NCBI RefSeq assembly: GCF_042242105.1
Contig: NC_092018.1
Coordinates: 23,030,667-23,094,666 of the forward strand
Reading direction: 5' to 3'
Length of the DNA stretch: 64,000 bases
DNA from: Pempheris klunzingeri
Taxonomy: Eukaryota > Chordata > Actinopteri > Acropomatiformes > Pempheridae
Made by a program: the position numbers and the translations under genes
The notes under the pieces: generated by a model
Databases searched by the model: none
What the model saw: only the letters and a program-made list of their open reading frames with translations
What the model was told of the DNA's origin: nothing
Shown: in pieces, positions 1 through 10,346 of the stretch
How the letters are laid out: each line of letters begins with the position of its first letter
How positions within the stretch are numbered: position 1 is the first letter of the stretch

Positions 1-71
1 CGATATATCTAAACATCACATTAATACAGGCATTATGATTTTCAGTTCAAATGAGTGTTTGGACCACTTGT

Positions 72-94
72 TATATATATATATATATATATAT
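72..94. repeat. (TA)n microsatellite
   Basis: About eleven uninterrupted TA units, a simple repeat with no associated gene. Confidence 0.9.
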
Positions 95-3000
95 TGTTCG
101 TACCTATGAGAAAATTCTAAATATGAAAAAACTGATCAATGCTACAAATTCTCTAGAACGATTTTTAATCTGATTGTACGTTCTTGCATTAGGTCCACTG
201 TCGATATATAACTAAATGTTAAACATTAGCCATTTCTTGACCACTGAGAGCTGGACAAAGAGACTGGATGAAGCCCCTAAGAAGAACTCGTGAAGTTGCA
301 GCTTTGCACACTTCCCTCACAACACCTGAACAAACCTCAGTGCTTTGAGAATGGACTGATAGCTAGGGTTAGGTTAAGGTCCTTAGCTAACAAACTACAA
401 CGTGAGTTTCACAGTTATGAAACTGCTAGGAGGTGTATTTTTGCAGATAGGCTAGCTATTAGGTTATTTCCATCTGGTCTTGGTACTAAGCTAAACAGGT
501 CCTGAACCAAATTGGCATTGATCCTCTCACTTAAGTCCGTAATTCCCAAAATAATCAGATTCATTTGTAATACATGTTTTACTTTGTTGATTAGGCCACA
601 TTAGTTGCAGCCTGCAATATCCTCACACAAACTGAAAGGTACTCTTGAGAGTCTGTGGAAAAAAGCATGCGAACAATTTGACCTCTGAACACTTGCATTG
701 GGAAACTGACCATTTATTAGAAATTAGTTATGGATAGGAAAACATGTGACCTCCTGCTCCCAGAGGACACATCGGGCCATTATATTTGACTGGTTTGGGA
801 TTTCAAGGACTCATTGGTAACCATTTTCAAGATTTATTCTGTCATCAGTTGACGGCAAGGCTACAGACATATGTCGCTGATGTCACTGGGCCTTGCAGTC
901 AAAACACGTCTCAGACCCCGAAGGAATTCCTCCGAGAAATCCTTTCAAAACAAGACAAATAGTCTGTATACAGCTTAAGCCAGGAGGAGCAGTCAGTAGC
1001 GCAACAGTGAGGTTAATCACATCTAGAGTTTGACATAAAAAAAGAATTTCAAATGTTTCACTGTAAAATGTAGTAACCTGCTCTTATCAGCCTGGTGGAA
1101 AAGCTTTGCCCTCAGGCCAGCATTAATACTTTGGGATTTAAATGCTGACATATGAAAACTTTTTCATTATTTTTGTGATGAAAACATTTTCTTACTGAAT
1201 ATTATTCTTATATTTGTCATTCATGCAAATGTCATACAAATTAAACATCAGGTGTTTAGTTAGATTTAATTAAGGTCAAATATATAATAAACATTTATGT
1301 GATGTAAACTGCATCTTGACCACCGAGTCAGGATAATACTGACTAGACCGCGTCTCATTTTAAGTCCGTAACTAATGTCACCTCCAAGGATGTCGTTCAC
1401 CCCGATTGGGAACGGTAATTGATTTCCAACTTGAATGCATAACACTAATTGTCAGCAGTGTGAGAAATAGAGCCGCCAAGTCGAAGCCAACACTTTGAAT
1501 TGTTATCGTGATGTGTGCATCTGATCACAAGGAAAAATCTATTCCTCTTGTTATTTCAATGAGTGTTTGTGAGCTCGCTGATTTATTCCAGCCTGGCATG
1601 GGGTGAAGTGCCAAACATTCCACCCCTGGGTGCAGATTTACACATTGTCAGTCATCTTTTCTGGCTGCTTCTGAAAGGTCGCATTAGTCTTTATACATTA
1701 CAAGATGAATTTGTTAAAGTCTGAATTTGGTGAAAGTGTTTTTGGTTCAAAAGCTTTGAGTAATAGTATTTTTGTCCCCATCAGTGGTTTAAAAGCATAG
1801 CAAACCATAATTTGTACAATGCTCACTGGTATCTTCATGAATATATCGCCCCTCACATGTGCAACTTAGTGTTTGCCTACACAGACGCATGTATTCGTAT
1901 ATGTTCACCAATGCCTGCACCTTTAAGCGCCGTAAGTAAGTAAAAGATTAACTGTTCATTAGCAGAATATTTTCCCAAGTAATTGTTTGGTCTATCTAAT
2001 GTGAGAAATATTGTGTTTAACCCAGAGTCCAAAACCTACAGAATATAAATGTCTACCAATGTCGACCAAAGTCTACCAATGCCTGCATATGTAATTACAA
2101 CAAAATAAGCACGTAAGTCCAATAAAACTATCAACATGTGTGATCTAACAGTATGTGCTATCTATTTGCATACATTATGTGCAGTGTGTGTGCCCTAGCT
2201 GGTAAATCTACACTGTAAGACAGGAATTATTCTTTTTATTTATAAAGGCAAACTGGGTCAGTGTACCCAAAATGCATATTGTATAAAATCTGTCCAAGCG
2301 GAGGTGAATTGCTGTAATTCCTGCGCCGCCTTACATTCGTCTTCCCTTGAGCAGCTCTCAATCCCACCCCACCCCCCCCGACATGGCTGCCATAGCTGGT
2401 CTGCTGAGAGCAGGGGCCCCCGGTAGCGAGCGCTGGGCCCCAGTCCCAGCTGGTGTGCTGTAGTGGAAGGGCTTGATGTGGGGCTGCAGCAGCTGTCTGC
2501 TCCCTCCGCCCCTTCCTGCTCTGATCTCTGCTCTGCAGTTCACACCTGATCAACAACGACTGCACTTCACACAGGAATTTTCCATTTTCTATTTTCTGTC
2601 ACCCTCCACGGCTCGCCCCCACCCCCACCACACAACAGCCCCCAGACCAACGGCAAGACAAGTGGTGCCCTACAACTTGGTGGCTGGCGACAGCGACACC
2701 CAAACCAGCCGGTGACAAAACAGCACGCCTGGTATTTCAGGCCCGCTTCCATGACTCAGTCGCTGTGAAAGGACAAGAAGAGTTGCTGGTCCTCTGTTGT
2801 TAACTAGTGCCACCAGTGTTCAGCAGGATGGTAGACAGTGAACATTCTAACCACATCGTCAGCAAGGAGACTGTATGGGGAGCTAAAGAATCTCATTAAA
2901 GGTGCTAAGATTTGACTTTTGGGATCTGTATATTATTCTAAAATTCATTTTAAGAGATATTTTTATTTTCACTAAACAAATATGCATGTAACAGGGAATT

Positions 3001-5159
3001 TTGTCACTGGCTTTTGGGCCAATGTCCAATTTGACAGTGTTTGCCTCTGGGACAGGTTTGACATAAAATCTACTGGAAAAGATTATTTTTTTTCATTAAA
3101 AATGGTCTGAATGACTATTACCTGATAGCAAGTGCTGCTATCAGTACTTGACCTACTTATTTGCTAAAACAAATCAAACACTATTCATAGTGTTTGTTGT
3201 GCCATTCAGGGAAGCTTCCATAACCCACTGTTTCGGCACTAGTAAGTTCTTTTCTGATAAGCAACGTCTCGTGGTTGTACAAATAAAAACTTTTCTCTTT
3301 TCTCTTTAATGAAAGTGGAGACTGCTGTTTGCATCCCTTTCTCTCCTAAAAGTCAGCGTTTTATTTTAACCATGACCCAATCTTTTCTGTAACCATAGCC
3401 AGGTAGATGTAGTTGCTTTAACTTCACCAAACATCACATACAGAGGTGGGAAATGAAAAAGATATGTATCATTGCAACAGGCATTTGAGTTGTTTTGGAA
3501 CGTACAAACAGGTTCTGTGTCGTTCAGGAGAAATTGTTCCAAAGATCAGTGTGAAAATCTTTGTACAATAACCTCCAACTGTCCCAACAAGACTGAAGTT
3601 AAGCCTCTAAGATAGTCGATCATTGCATCTTAGGACCAAGTGCCGAGTGTTCAGAATAAAAACAGCTCAAGTTTGGTTGGGATGTGTTGAGATGCCAGTG
3701 AGATGATAAAATACAGTCAAAGATAAAAGGCCTGTCAGTCACCGAAACTCTGCGCTGTGCTTTCTAAGAGTAACTGGTGATTTGACAACATTGGAAAGTT
3801 GTGTCATGTTAAAATAATTTCATCTAGTAGGAACGTGAGCCCCCGTGTATTTGTGATTTTGCACTGTGTTTTGTACTCATTGTTCAGGATATGATATGAA
3901 GAACTATTTGAAGTGTTGAAAACAACACTACCCTCTTACCTGGCTGTGACCTCTACAAGGGCTGCCATCGACCCTGGTCGATCTCTCCTCGCATCCCCCT
4001 TCTACCAGCCGCTTCTTACTCTCAAAGGCTTCCTCACAGCCAATGAGAGCCCGGGCTCAGGGGTCCTGCTAACTGTGGCGCTGGGGACAAATGCATAGAC
4101 CCACTCAGGGAGCCATCAGTCACATGTTCCACAGACACAATGACATAAACAAACAAGGCCTGGTGTCACTTCAACTGAGAGGAGGGAAAACTGCCATCAC
4201 TTGGGGGAAGTGATGATGTGGAGATGAAGACAAGTCATTATTATTCTGCTCTCTGTCCCTGTGGTCTTGTGCAACAACGGCATGAACACGTGATGCTCTT
4301 AGCTTTTCACACACTAAAATCATCTGAAAAATGTCCTTATGGAATGTTTTTTGTCACTGAAATACTGCAAAGCCAACCAGACCAATGGGGATAGGTGTCT
4401 TACCTGTGAAAGAGGAGGGGGTGGGGTCAGGTGGTCGTGGACGGAGTGGTGTAACAGGACACTTTCAAAGACAGCACTTAAACACTCAAAAAAAACACAA
4501 GTGCATCTCTTATTTCTGCTCACCTACGAAGCCCCGGCATCAAGCCCCGAGCAAGTCACTACAGGATCATCAGCGTGGCTGCAAACACACGAGTGGCTGC
4601 AAACACACCAGCACTGACGGTTAGTGTGAGCCGCCCTCACATATCCCTGAACTGTCTCCATTAGGATGGCGTTACTGCTCTCAGGAGGTTGGATCTCACT
4701 TGAGTTGCCGGTGGTCAAGTGGCCTCTATCTCAGGGTGCTCTGATAACAGTGTTTGATCTTGTTTGGTTGAGTAGAAAGCAAACAATGGCGGGGGCCAAA
4801 GACTTTTGTAGTAATGCCATTAGCTCACTCAGTTGGGTCACAAGTGCATGAACTAATAGGGTGGTGGCAGTGGAGCCTCAGACAGATGTTAGCAAGCTAT
4901 CATGCTACAAATAATTGCTTTTTAATTACACTATAATGGAGTAAAGCTGTTTTCATGATAAACCTGTCACCTACTGGGGGTTGGTGTTAAGTACCATATA
5001 TCTGGAAAGAGAAAGGCGGGAGTTTAAGATGACATGCTGTGTTACAAAGGAACAAAATCAAACATAGCAGCCATGACATCTGTCCTCTGATCGTTGGTTG
5101 GAAAAATTACAAGACTATTTACTCAGCAAGGTCTCCCAAATGGCTTCATTTTAGATTTT

Positions 5160-5655
5160 GAGGTCTGGATGTTAATTCAGGAGTAAGACTAAGAGTCAAC
5201 AGCCACGCTAGCAGCTCTGTCAGGCTGAACTTGAGCACAGTGATATTTCTAGTGATACTTCTGACACCAGTGCTTGCATGGCAATATTCTCTCAATGATA
5301 ATGGTACCATGCTGTTGTTTACCAGGTATAATGTTTATCATGGTCACATCTTTGTGCAGAATATTAGTATGCTAACATTTGCTAATGAGCACTAGGCACA
5401 AAGTACAGCTGAGGCTGATGGGAATGGCATTAGTTTTGGTAATTGATCATAAACCACAGAGTTGGACAAACCGAAATTTTGACCTGATGACCTCGTGCCT
5501 CCTCTGGGAAGTGTGAATGCCTGTATCGAATTTCAAGGTAATTCATGCAAGAGATGCTGAGGTATTTCAGTTGCGGACAACAAAGTGGTGGCCCAACTGA
5601 CATTGCCATCACTATAGCCATGCTGCTGGCAGGGCCAAAAGTGCCAATCATTCTC
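5160..5655 (+). repeat. Teleost interspersed repeat, copy 1
   Basis: The stretch reads like a repeat I recognise from many percomorph genomes. It has a 'CACGCTAGCAGCTCTGT' segment, then 'GCTAACATTTGCTAAT' and 'AAAGTACAGCTGAGGCTGAT', then a tail around 'GACATTGCCATC' and 'GCCATGCTGCTGGCA'. Diverged relatives occur at about 20940-21225 and 48500-48690 in the same orientation. I cannot name its class with confidence. No coding capacity is visible. Confidence 0.65.
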
Positions 5656-6228
5656 TGATTCCGGCTAATTTGGGATTTTATGCTTTAATGTGTTTATTAT
5701 AACCGTATAATTGAGTTTTGGGATGTTGGAATTTGAGCTCTGGCAAATTGTGATGAGTACTTAAAAATGATTTTCTTGCATATCAATGACCAATTTTTCC
5801 CACTCCTAATATTTTTTGAAAACAAACAACTATATGATTGTTCAGTATGATAATCAACAGATTCATTGATAATGAAAATAAACGTTATTTTAGAAATATT
5901 TCTGTTCTTAGTGGGACCCCCTGAAAGCCTTTAAAGTCCCCCTGAACATCCACAAATCCTAAAGAGATGCAGACAATTGTAATTAAACCACAGGGGTTCT
6001 AACAAATGTTTATTCATCCAAATGTCCTGATCAAAATGTTCCTGCAGGGATGCAGGCGGGAGGATCGGCTCCCAGCAAGACTCTCAGGTTCAGACAGGAG
6101 GCATCAGCAGACTGAGGGAGCAGTCAACAGCAGAGCAGAGATAAAGCCTGAGATCTGACAGCGGATACGGTTACATGTCACTTCTGATAGCTCCCAGCAT
6201 TCCTGAGAAAATGTCTGCTTATACCTCA

Positions 6229-6480
6229 CACTGTAAAATATTACCAGGGTTTCACAATATTTAACTGTAATATTTCACAATAAGTTACTGTTTTGTCATT
6301 TTACAGGCTTTAATTGTAATGTTCACAATGTAATACTGTAATTTTTAATTTTACTGTGAAATCAATGTAGGAACAGGTAATCACAGTAAGCTTTGCATTA
6401 CCATGACATTACAACATTTTACTGTATTATTTCACAATAAAATACTGTATTCAGTCCATTTACTGTGATAACACAACAAA
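6229..6480. repeat. 5' terminal inverted repeat and subterminal repeats of the CACTA element
   Basis: The perfect TIR match to the right end is only 11 bp (CACTGTAAAAT). It is followed by about nine ACTGT or ACAGT cores in both orientations within 250 bp, separated by AT-rich spacers with recurring 'TTTCACAATA' segments. In plant En/Spm such motifs are the sites bound by the element's DNA-binding protein; here that role is inferred. Confidence 0.8.
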
Positions 6481-6489
6481 TTACATGAA

Positions 6490-7432
6490 CCACACTGCAT
6501 TGTGGGAGCTGGCTCGATGCCTAATCTTTTGGCGGTCACATCCTCACTATAGCCGGAACCAAGCGGGAAAGGTGAACCACGCCAGAGCCTGATGAGGTAA
6601 GTTACTCTCCATTTATTTCTTTTCTTTAATGATAGCTAGTCTGTTTTCATTCAGTGTTGCTCCAGCACGGTTAAATGTGACTGCAGACAGTCTGAAAATA
6701 ATCGGTGCGCTCTGTTGCACCAACACACACATTTGTCCAGGATATATTTTTGTAACATTTGAAACGTGTGCATGTGTTTGTCATATGATAATGTCTTATT
6801 TCTCTGATCCGAGGGTTTTGTTGCACATGCTACCTACTTTTTGATGTAAGTAACGAGTTAGTAGATTATTACAACTGTCCTGTTGCTTGTAGCTTGCTAA
6901 TGCTAACGTCCTCGTTTAGCTACATTTTCCGGGTTGCTGTGAACTTTGGAGGGGATCTAAACGGGTTGACCGCAGTCTAGGACTGCAACAGCTGGTCGGT
7001 AAAAATAAACGAGTTTAATTTTCGAGTCGTTGTGTCGGAGATATGTGTCAGTGAAGTGGCAGGGCGCTAGCTGCACCAGGACCCTCTGTTAGCTGGGCGC
7101 GTGCACGCTGTAACGGACTTCAGTGACAACACGAGCGTGCACCGCCGGTCCCGACGGTGGTAACGGAGGCCGGTTGCTGAGATACTGCTTTACAAAACGC
7201 AGCTGGACCTGAACCACCTTTATATGGATATATTTGTGTACTTTGATTTGAGCCTGCAGTATCATCAGTTGTGGAAAATTCAAAGTAAAGCAGCAAGTAA
7301 CATTAGGGGGTTGTGCAGCACTTTAGTGAACTTATTTGTATTTCAGGTGAAATAAAGTAATCTACAGCATCAGTTAACAGCTATTTTTTTGTTTTGTTTT
7401 CACCCAGGCAATCTTCACTGCGACCTTGAGGA
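6490..7432 (+). promoter_or_regulatory. Putative promoter, noncoding first exon and 5' intron of the transposase gene
   Basis: Sequence between the subterminal repeats and the transposase ATG is richer in G+C and CpG than its surroundings. A likely noncoding exon ends at 6597 before a good donor (GAG|GTAAGT). A pyrimidine-rich stretch and CCCAG acceptor end at 7408, 24 bases before the ATG. This gives an intron of about 810 bp in the 5' UTR. The transcription start is not determined. Confidence 0.5.
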
Positions 7433-10087
7433 ATGATGTTCCACTGTAAATTTGGTATGTGTGAGTATGTGTCTGAGACTGTTAATCTGTTTATTCAGCA
7501 CACAAAGCTTCACAGTAACACTCCCCATTACAACTATCAATGTGGTGTACCTTACTGTACTCAGATGTACCGCAAAGCCACTGTACTGAAAAGCCACATG
7601 TATAGAGACCACAAAGGATCTTATAGTCGCAAGCCAATTGACACATCCTTAAAGTGTGTGGCTCAGTCTTGTACATTCAAGTGTGTTACAGTAACCTCTT
7701 TTGTAAATCATTTGAAGTCACACTCAAAAGAAGGATTCAAAATCAAATGCCCATTCAGAGGTTGTGACTGCAGCTTTACAGTTGCATCTAGTTTTGCCTC
7801 ACATGTTTCCAGGAAACATGCAAATAGACGTGTAGAAGATCTAGAAGATTCAGTTCTAGATACGTCTGGTCCCACAGAGCCTTTGAGCCAGCCTGGGCCT
7901 AGTGACTCAAGCTCTGATATTTCTGAAGCACAACATGAACCAGAAGTGCCATTTGCTGTTGATGAATCTCTGTTTTTACAAAACCTTACACTTCTGTACT
8001 TAAAATTACAAGCTAAGCTATTGTTACCGGCCAGTACCATACAAACAATCATTGAGGACTTTGAAAATGCCCATGAAATTGGCCTGTCCCATTCGCTTAA
8101 CATTCTGAGTGAGAAATTGAAGGTACTTGGAATTCCTGAGGCCAGTATAAGCAGCATCATTAATGAACTGAACAGAGGGGATCTACTCAAGCTCTATAAC
8201 AGGGGACTTCTGAGCACAGACATAAAGAGAAAGACAGCTTTTAAAAAGAGTTTCAACTATGTTGAGCCTGTGCCTTTGTTTTTGGGAAATGATGAAAATG
8301 GCGAAGAACGCTTTGCCCAGTATATACCTGTACAGGAGACATTGGCTGCACTGTTCAAAAGTGAGTCTGTGCGAGAACAGTATGCTGCAACACGCTTACA
8401 ACCCTCTACTGTGGACGTCTATCAGGATATCAGGGATGGAGAAGGAGTTCAGAGTAATCCGCTGTTGAAAACTGAGCCTTCCTCGGTTGGTTTGATGCTA
8501 TACCAAGATGCATTTGAGGTCGTTAACCCGCTTGGTTCAGGAAAAAAAAAACATAAAGTGTTAGCTGTTTACTCAACTCTGACAGACATTTTGCCACACA
8601 ACAGATCCACTATAAATCAGATGCAACTTGTCCTTCTATGTAGAGAGCAAGACTTTAAATATTTTGGGATGAACAAAGTTTTTGAACAACTGATTAAGGA
8701 CCTCAAAGTTCTGGAGGAGAGAGGTATTGAGCTAATTGATGGCAGTGCTGTAAAATGCACGTTGGTTAGTATTTCAGGAGACAACTTAGGATCTCATTCG
8801 GTTGGGGGCTTTGTAGAAAATTTCAGTCGAGCTGATCATTTTTGTCGCTATTGTGAGGTAGACAGAGACACATTTATGAAAGAACCACAGCTGTGTGGTA
8901 CCCCGAGAACAGCACAGTCCTACCAAAGTCATTTGCAAGGTCTAAAAACTAGTGACACCAACTCTGTATGTGGCATCAAGTCTGACTCTCCTTTTAACCA
9001 ACTTGCTCATTTTCATGTTTGTCAGCCTGGCCTGCCACCATGTCTAGGTCACGACTTGTTTGAGGGTATTGTCTCTTATGACCTTGCTTTGTTTATCAGT
9101 CATTTAGTCAAAGAGAAGCATTTTACTTACCTGCAATTAAATCGGTGTAAGAACCAATTCAAGTACCAAGGAAATGATGGCAGCGACAAACCGGCAGACC
9201 TCTCTTCTGGCAGTGAGAGATTAAGTGGGCATGCAGTTCAAAACTGGTGCTTGCTTAGATTGCTGCCTCTCTTGGTGGGTGATAGGATTAAAGATCCTTA
9301 TGACAATAAGGTATGGCAACTCATTTTGCAGCTGAGAGAGATAGTGGAACTTGTCTGTGCACCAGCCATTACAACAGGCCAAGTAGCATATCTTAAAGTC
9401 ATCACTGAAGAGTACATATACTACAGAAAAAAGCTCTTCTCTGGTCATCCCTTAAAACCCAAGCACCATTATTTGTGCCACTACTCAGAGCTCATCATAC
9501 ACTTTGGCCCACTTATTCGCCTGTGGACTCTAAGGTTTGAAAGCAAACACACGTTTTTTAAGCAGTGTGCCCGAAAATTACACAACTTTAAAAGTCTTTG
9601 CAAAACTCTGGCAGAGAGACACCAACTTCTGCAAGCATATTTGAGTACAGGCAGCCTTTTCCCTCCATCTATACAAGTAGAAAAGGGCACAGAGTTTTAT
9701 GTGAATGATTACAATGACCGGATCAGGGCATCTGTAGCCAGTTATAAGTTTGAGTCACAGTCTGCGGTGGCTTGCAACAGTGTCACAATGAAAGGCACTG
9801 TGTACAAAAAAGGGATGTTTGTTATACTTGGGAACAATGATGAAGAACTTTATGTTGGGAAAATTAACCTGGTCATTGTTCTCCATGATTCTGTGCACTT
9901 TGTGACAGAGAAACACACTTTTGTTAAGTTGAGAGATATGGGCATCTATTGCGAATTAGGAGTAGCCCAAGAGGATTATGTTTGCATTAAGCATGAAGAT
10001 TTGCTTGACTACTATCCTCTTCCAGTTTACAAAGTATATGACTTGTCACTAATTGCTCTCCACCATTCTTTCTCTGAGGCAGTTTAA
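7433..10087 (+). CDS. CACTA-type transposase with four C2H2 zinc fingers
   Basis: An uninterrupted 884-aa frame. Four regular fingers of pattern C-x4-C-x12-H-x3/4-H open the protein (C5/C10/H23/H27; C37/C42/H55/H60; C75/C80/H93/H97; C106/C111/H124/H129) and probably bind the subterminal repeats. An acidic, Ser/Pro-rich linker follows (about 133-165). The rest resembles the catalytic region of animal EnSpm/CACTA transposases: 'SGDNLGSHSVGGF' with D450, 'CLGHDLFEGIV' with D541, and 'KPKHHYLCHY...LRFESKH' with E703, a plausible DDE triad. Two adjacent ATGs begin the frame; the first is annotated. The start follows a likely splice acceptor at 7408. A polyadenylation signal lies 155 bp beyond the stop. 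Expected activity is cutting the element's ends and reinserting it. No frame damage was seen. The superfamily is well supported; the exact catalytic residues are inferred. Confidence 0.85.
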   Translation: MMFHCKFGMCEYVSETVNLFIQHTKLHSNTPHYNYQCGVPYCTQMYRKATVLKSHMYRDHKGSYSRKPIDTSLKCVAQSCTFKCVTVTSFVNHLKSHSKEGFKIKCPFRGCDCSFTVASSFASHVSRKHANRRVEDLEDSVLDTSGPTEPLSQPGPSDSSSDISEAQHEPEVPFAVDESLFLQNLTLLYLKLQAKLLLPASTIQTIIEDFENAHEIGLSHSLNILSEKLKVLGIPEASISSIINELNRGDLLKLYNRGLLSTDIKRKTAFKKSFNYVEPVPLFLGNDENGEERFAQYIPVQETLAALFKSESVREQYAATRLQPSTVDVYQDIRDGEGVQSNPLLKTEPSSVGLMLYQDAFEVVNPLGSGKKKHKVLAVYSTLTDILPHNRSTINQMQLVLLCREQDFKYFGMNKVFEQLIKDLKVLEERGIELIDGSAVKCTLVSISGDNLGSHSVGGFVENFSRADHFCRYCEVDRDTFMKEPQLCGTPRTAQSYQSHLQGLKTSDTNSVCGIKSDSPFNQLAHFHVCQPGLPPCLGHDLFEGIVSYDLALFISHLVKEKHFTYLQLNRCKNQFKYQGNDGSDKPADLSSGSERLSGHAVQNWCLLRLLPLLVGDRIKDPYDNKVWQLILQLREIVELVCAPAITTGQVAYLKVITEEYIYYRKKLFSGHPLKPKHHYLCHYSELIIHFGPLIRLWTLRFESKHTFFKQCARKLHNFKSLCKTLAERHQLLQAYLSTGSLFPPSIQVEKGTEFYVNDYNDRIRASVASYKFESQSAVACNSVTMKGTVYKKGMFVILGNNDEELYVGKINLVIVLHDSVHFVTEKHTFVKLRDMGIYCELGVAQEDYVCIKHEDLLDYYPLPVYKVYDLSLIALHHSFSEAV

Positions 10088-10241
10088 ACAACCAGGTGAC
10101 AAGAGCAGACAGGACAAAGAGGCTGTAGACAAGCTGTTGAGGTAAAAAAAATAATGCATACCTAAATGGGCAAAAAGCTGTGTTATTAACCTGAGAAAAT
10201 CAAGTGGTTCTCTTTTTGATATGTTTTTGATATGTTGTGGT

Positions 10242-10247
10242 AATAAA
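10242..10247 (+). promoter_or_regulatory. Polyadenylation signal AATAAA of the transposase gene
   Basis: A canonical AATAAA lies 155 bases after the transposase stop and 100 bases before the ATG of gene 2. If used, it separates the two genes into different transcripts or forces a choice between 3' end formation and splicing into gene 2. Confidence 0.45.
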
Positions 10248-10346
10248 TCTCAGAAGCATGGAGACTTAAACATAGCAAACAGACAAGTAGGGAATACTGT
10301 ACACTGCAGTAATTGATTCATGTTTGACACTCTGGTCTTTTAGATT

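Larger units (their letters stand above)
1..6228. other. Intergenic region, no gene supported
   Basis: No coding exon could be supported. Open frames here are short, lack conserved motifs and have no convincing splice partners. Apart from an AT microsatellite near the left end and one interspersed repeat at about 5160-5655 (listed separately), the region is unremarkable AT-rich teleost sequence. A GC-rich patch at about 2300-2750 is discussed under findings. Confidence 0.6.

Noticed and set aside
2236-2752. A coding exon in the GC-rich patch
   Set aside because: Several frames are open at once with Pro/Gly-rich, motif-free translations and no consistent splice pair; left as a finding, not a gene.
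7708-8190. 160-aa minus-strand frame within the transposase gene
   Set aside because: No motif and fully overlapped by the conserved + strand zinc-finger and linker coding sequence.
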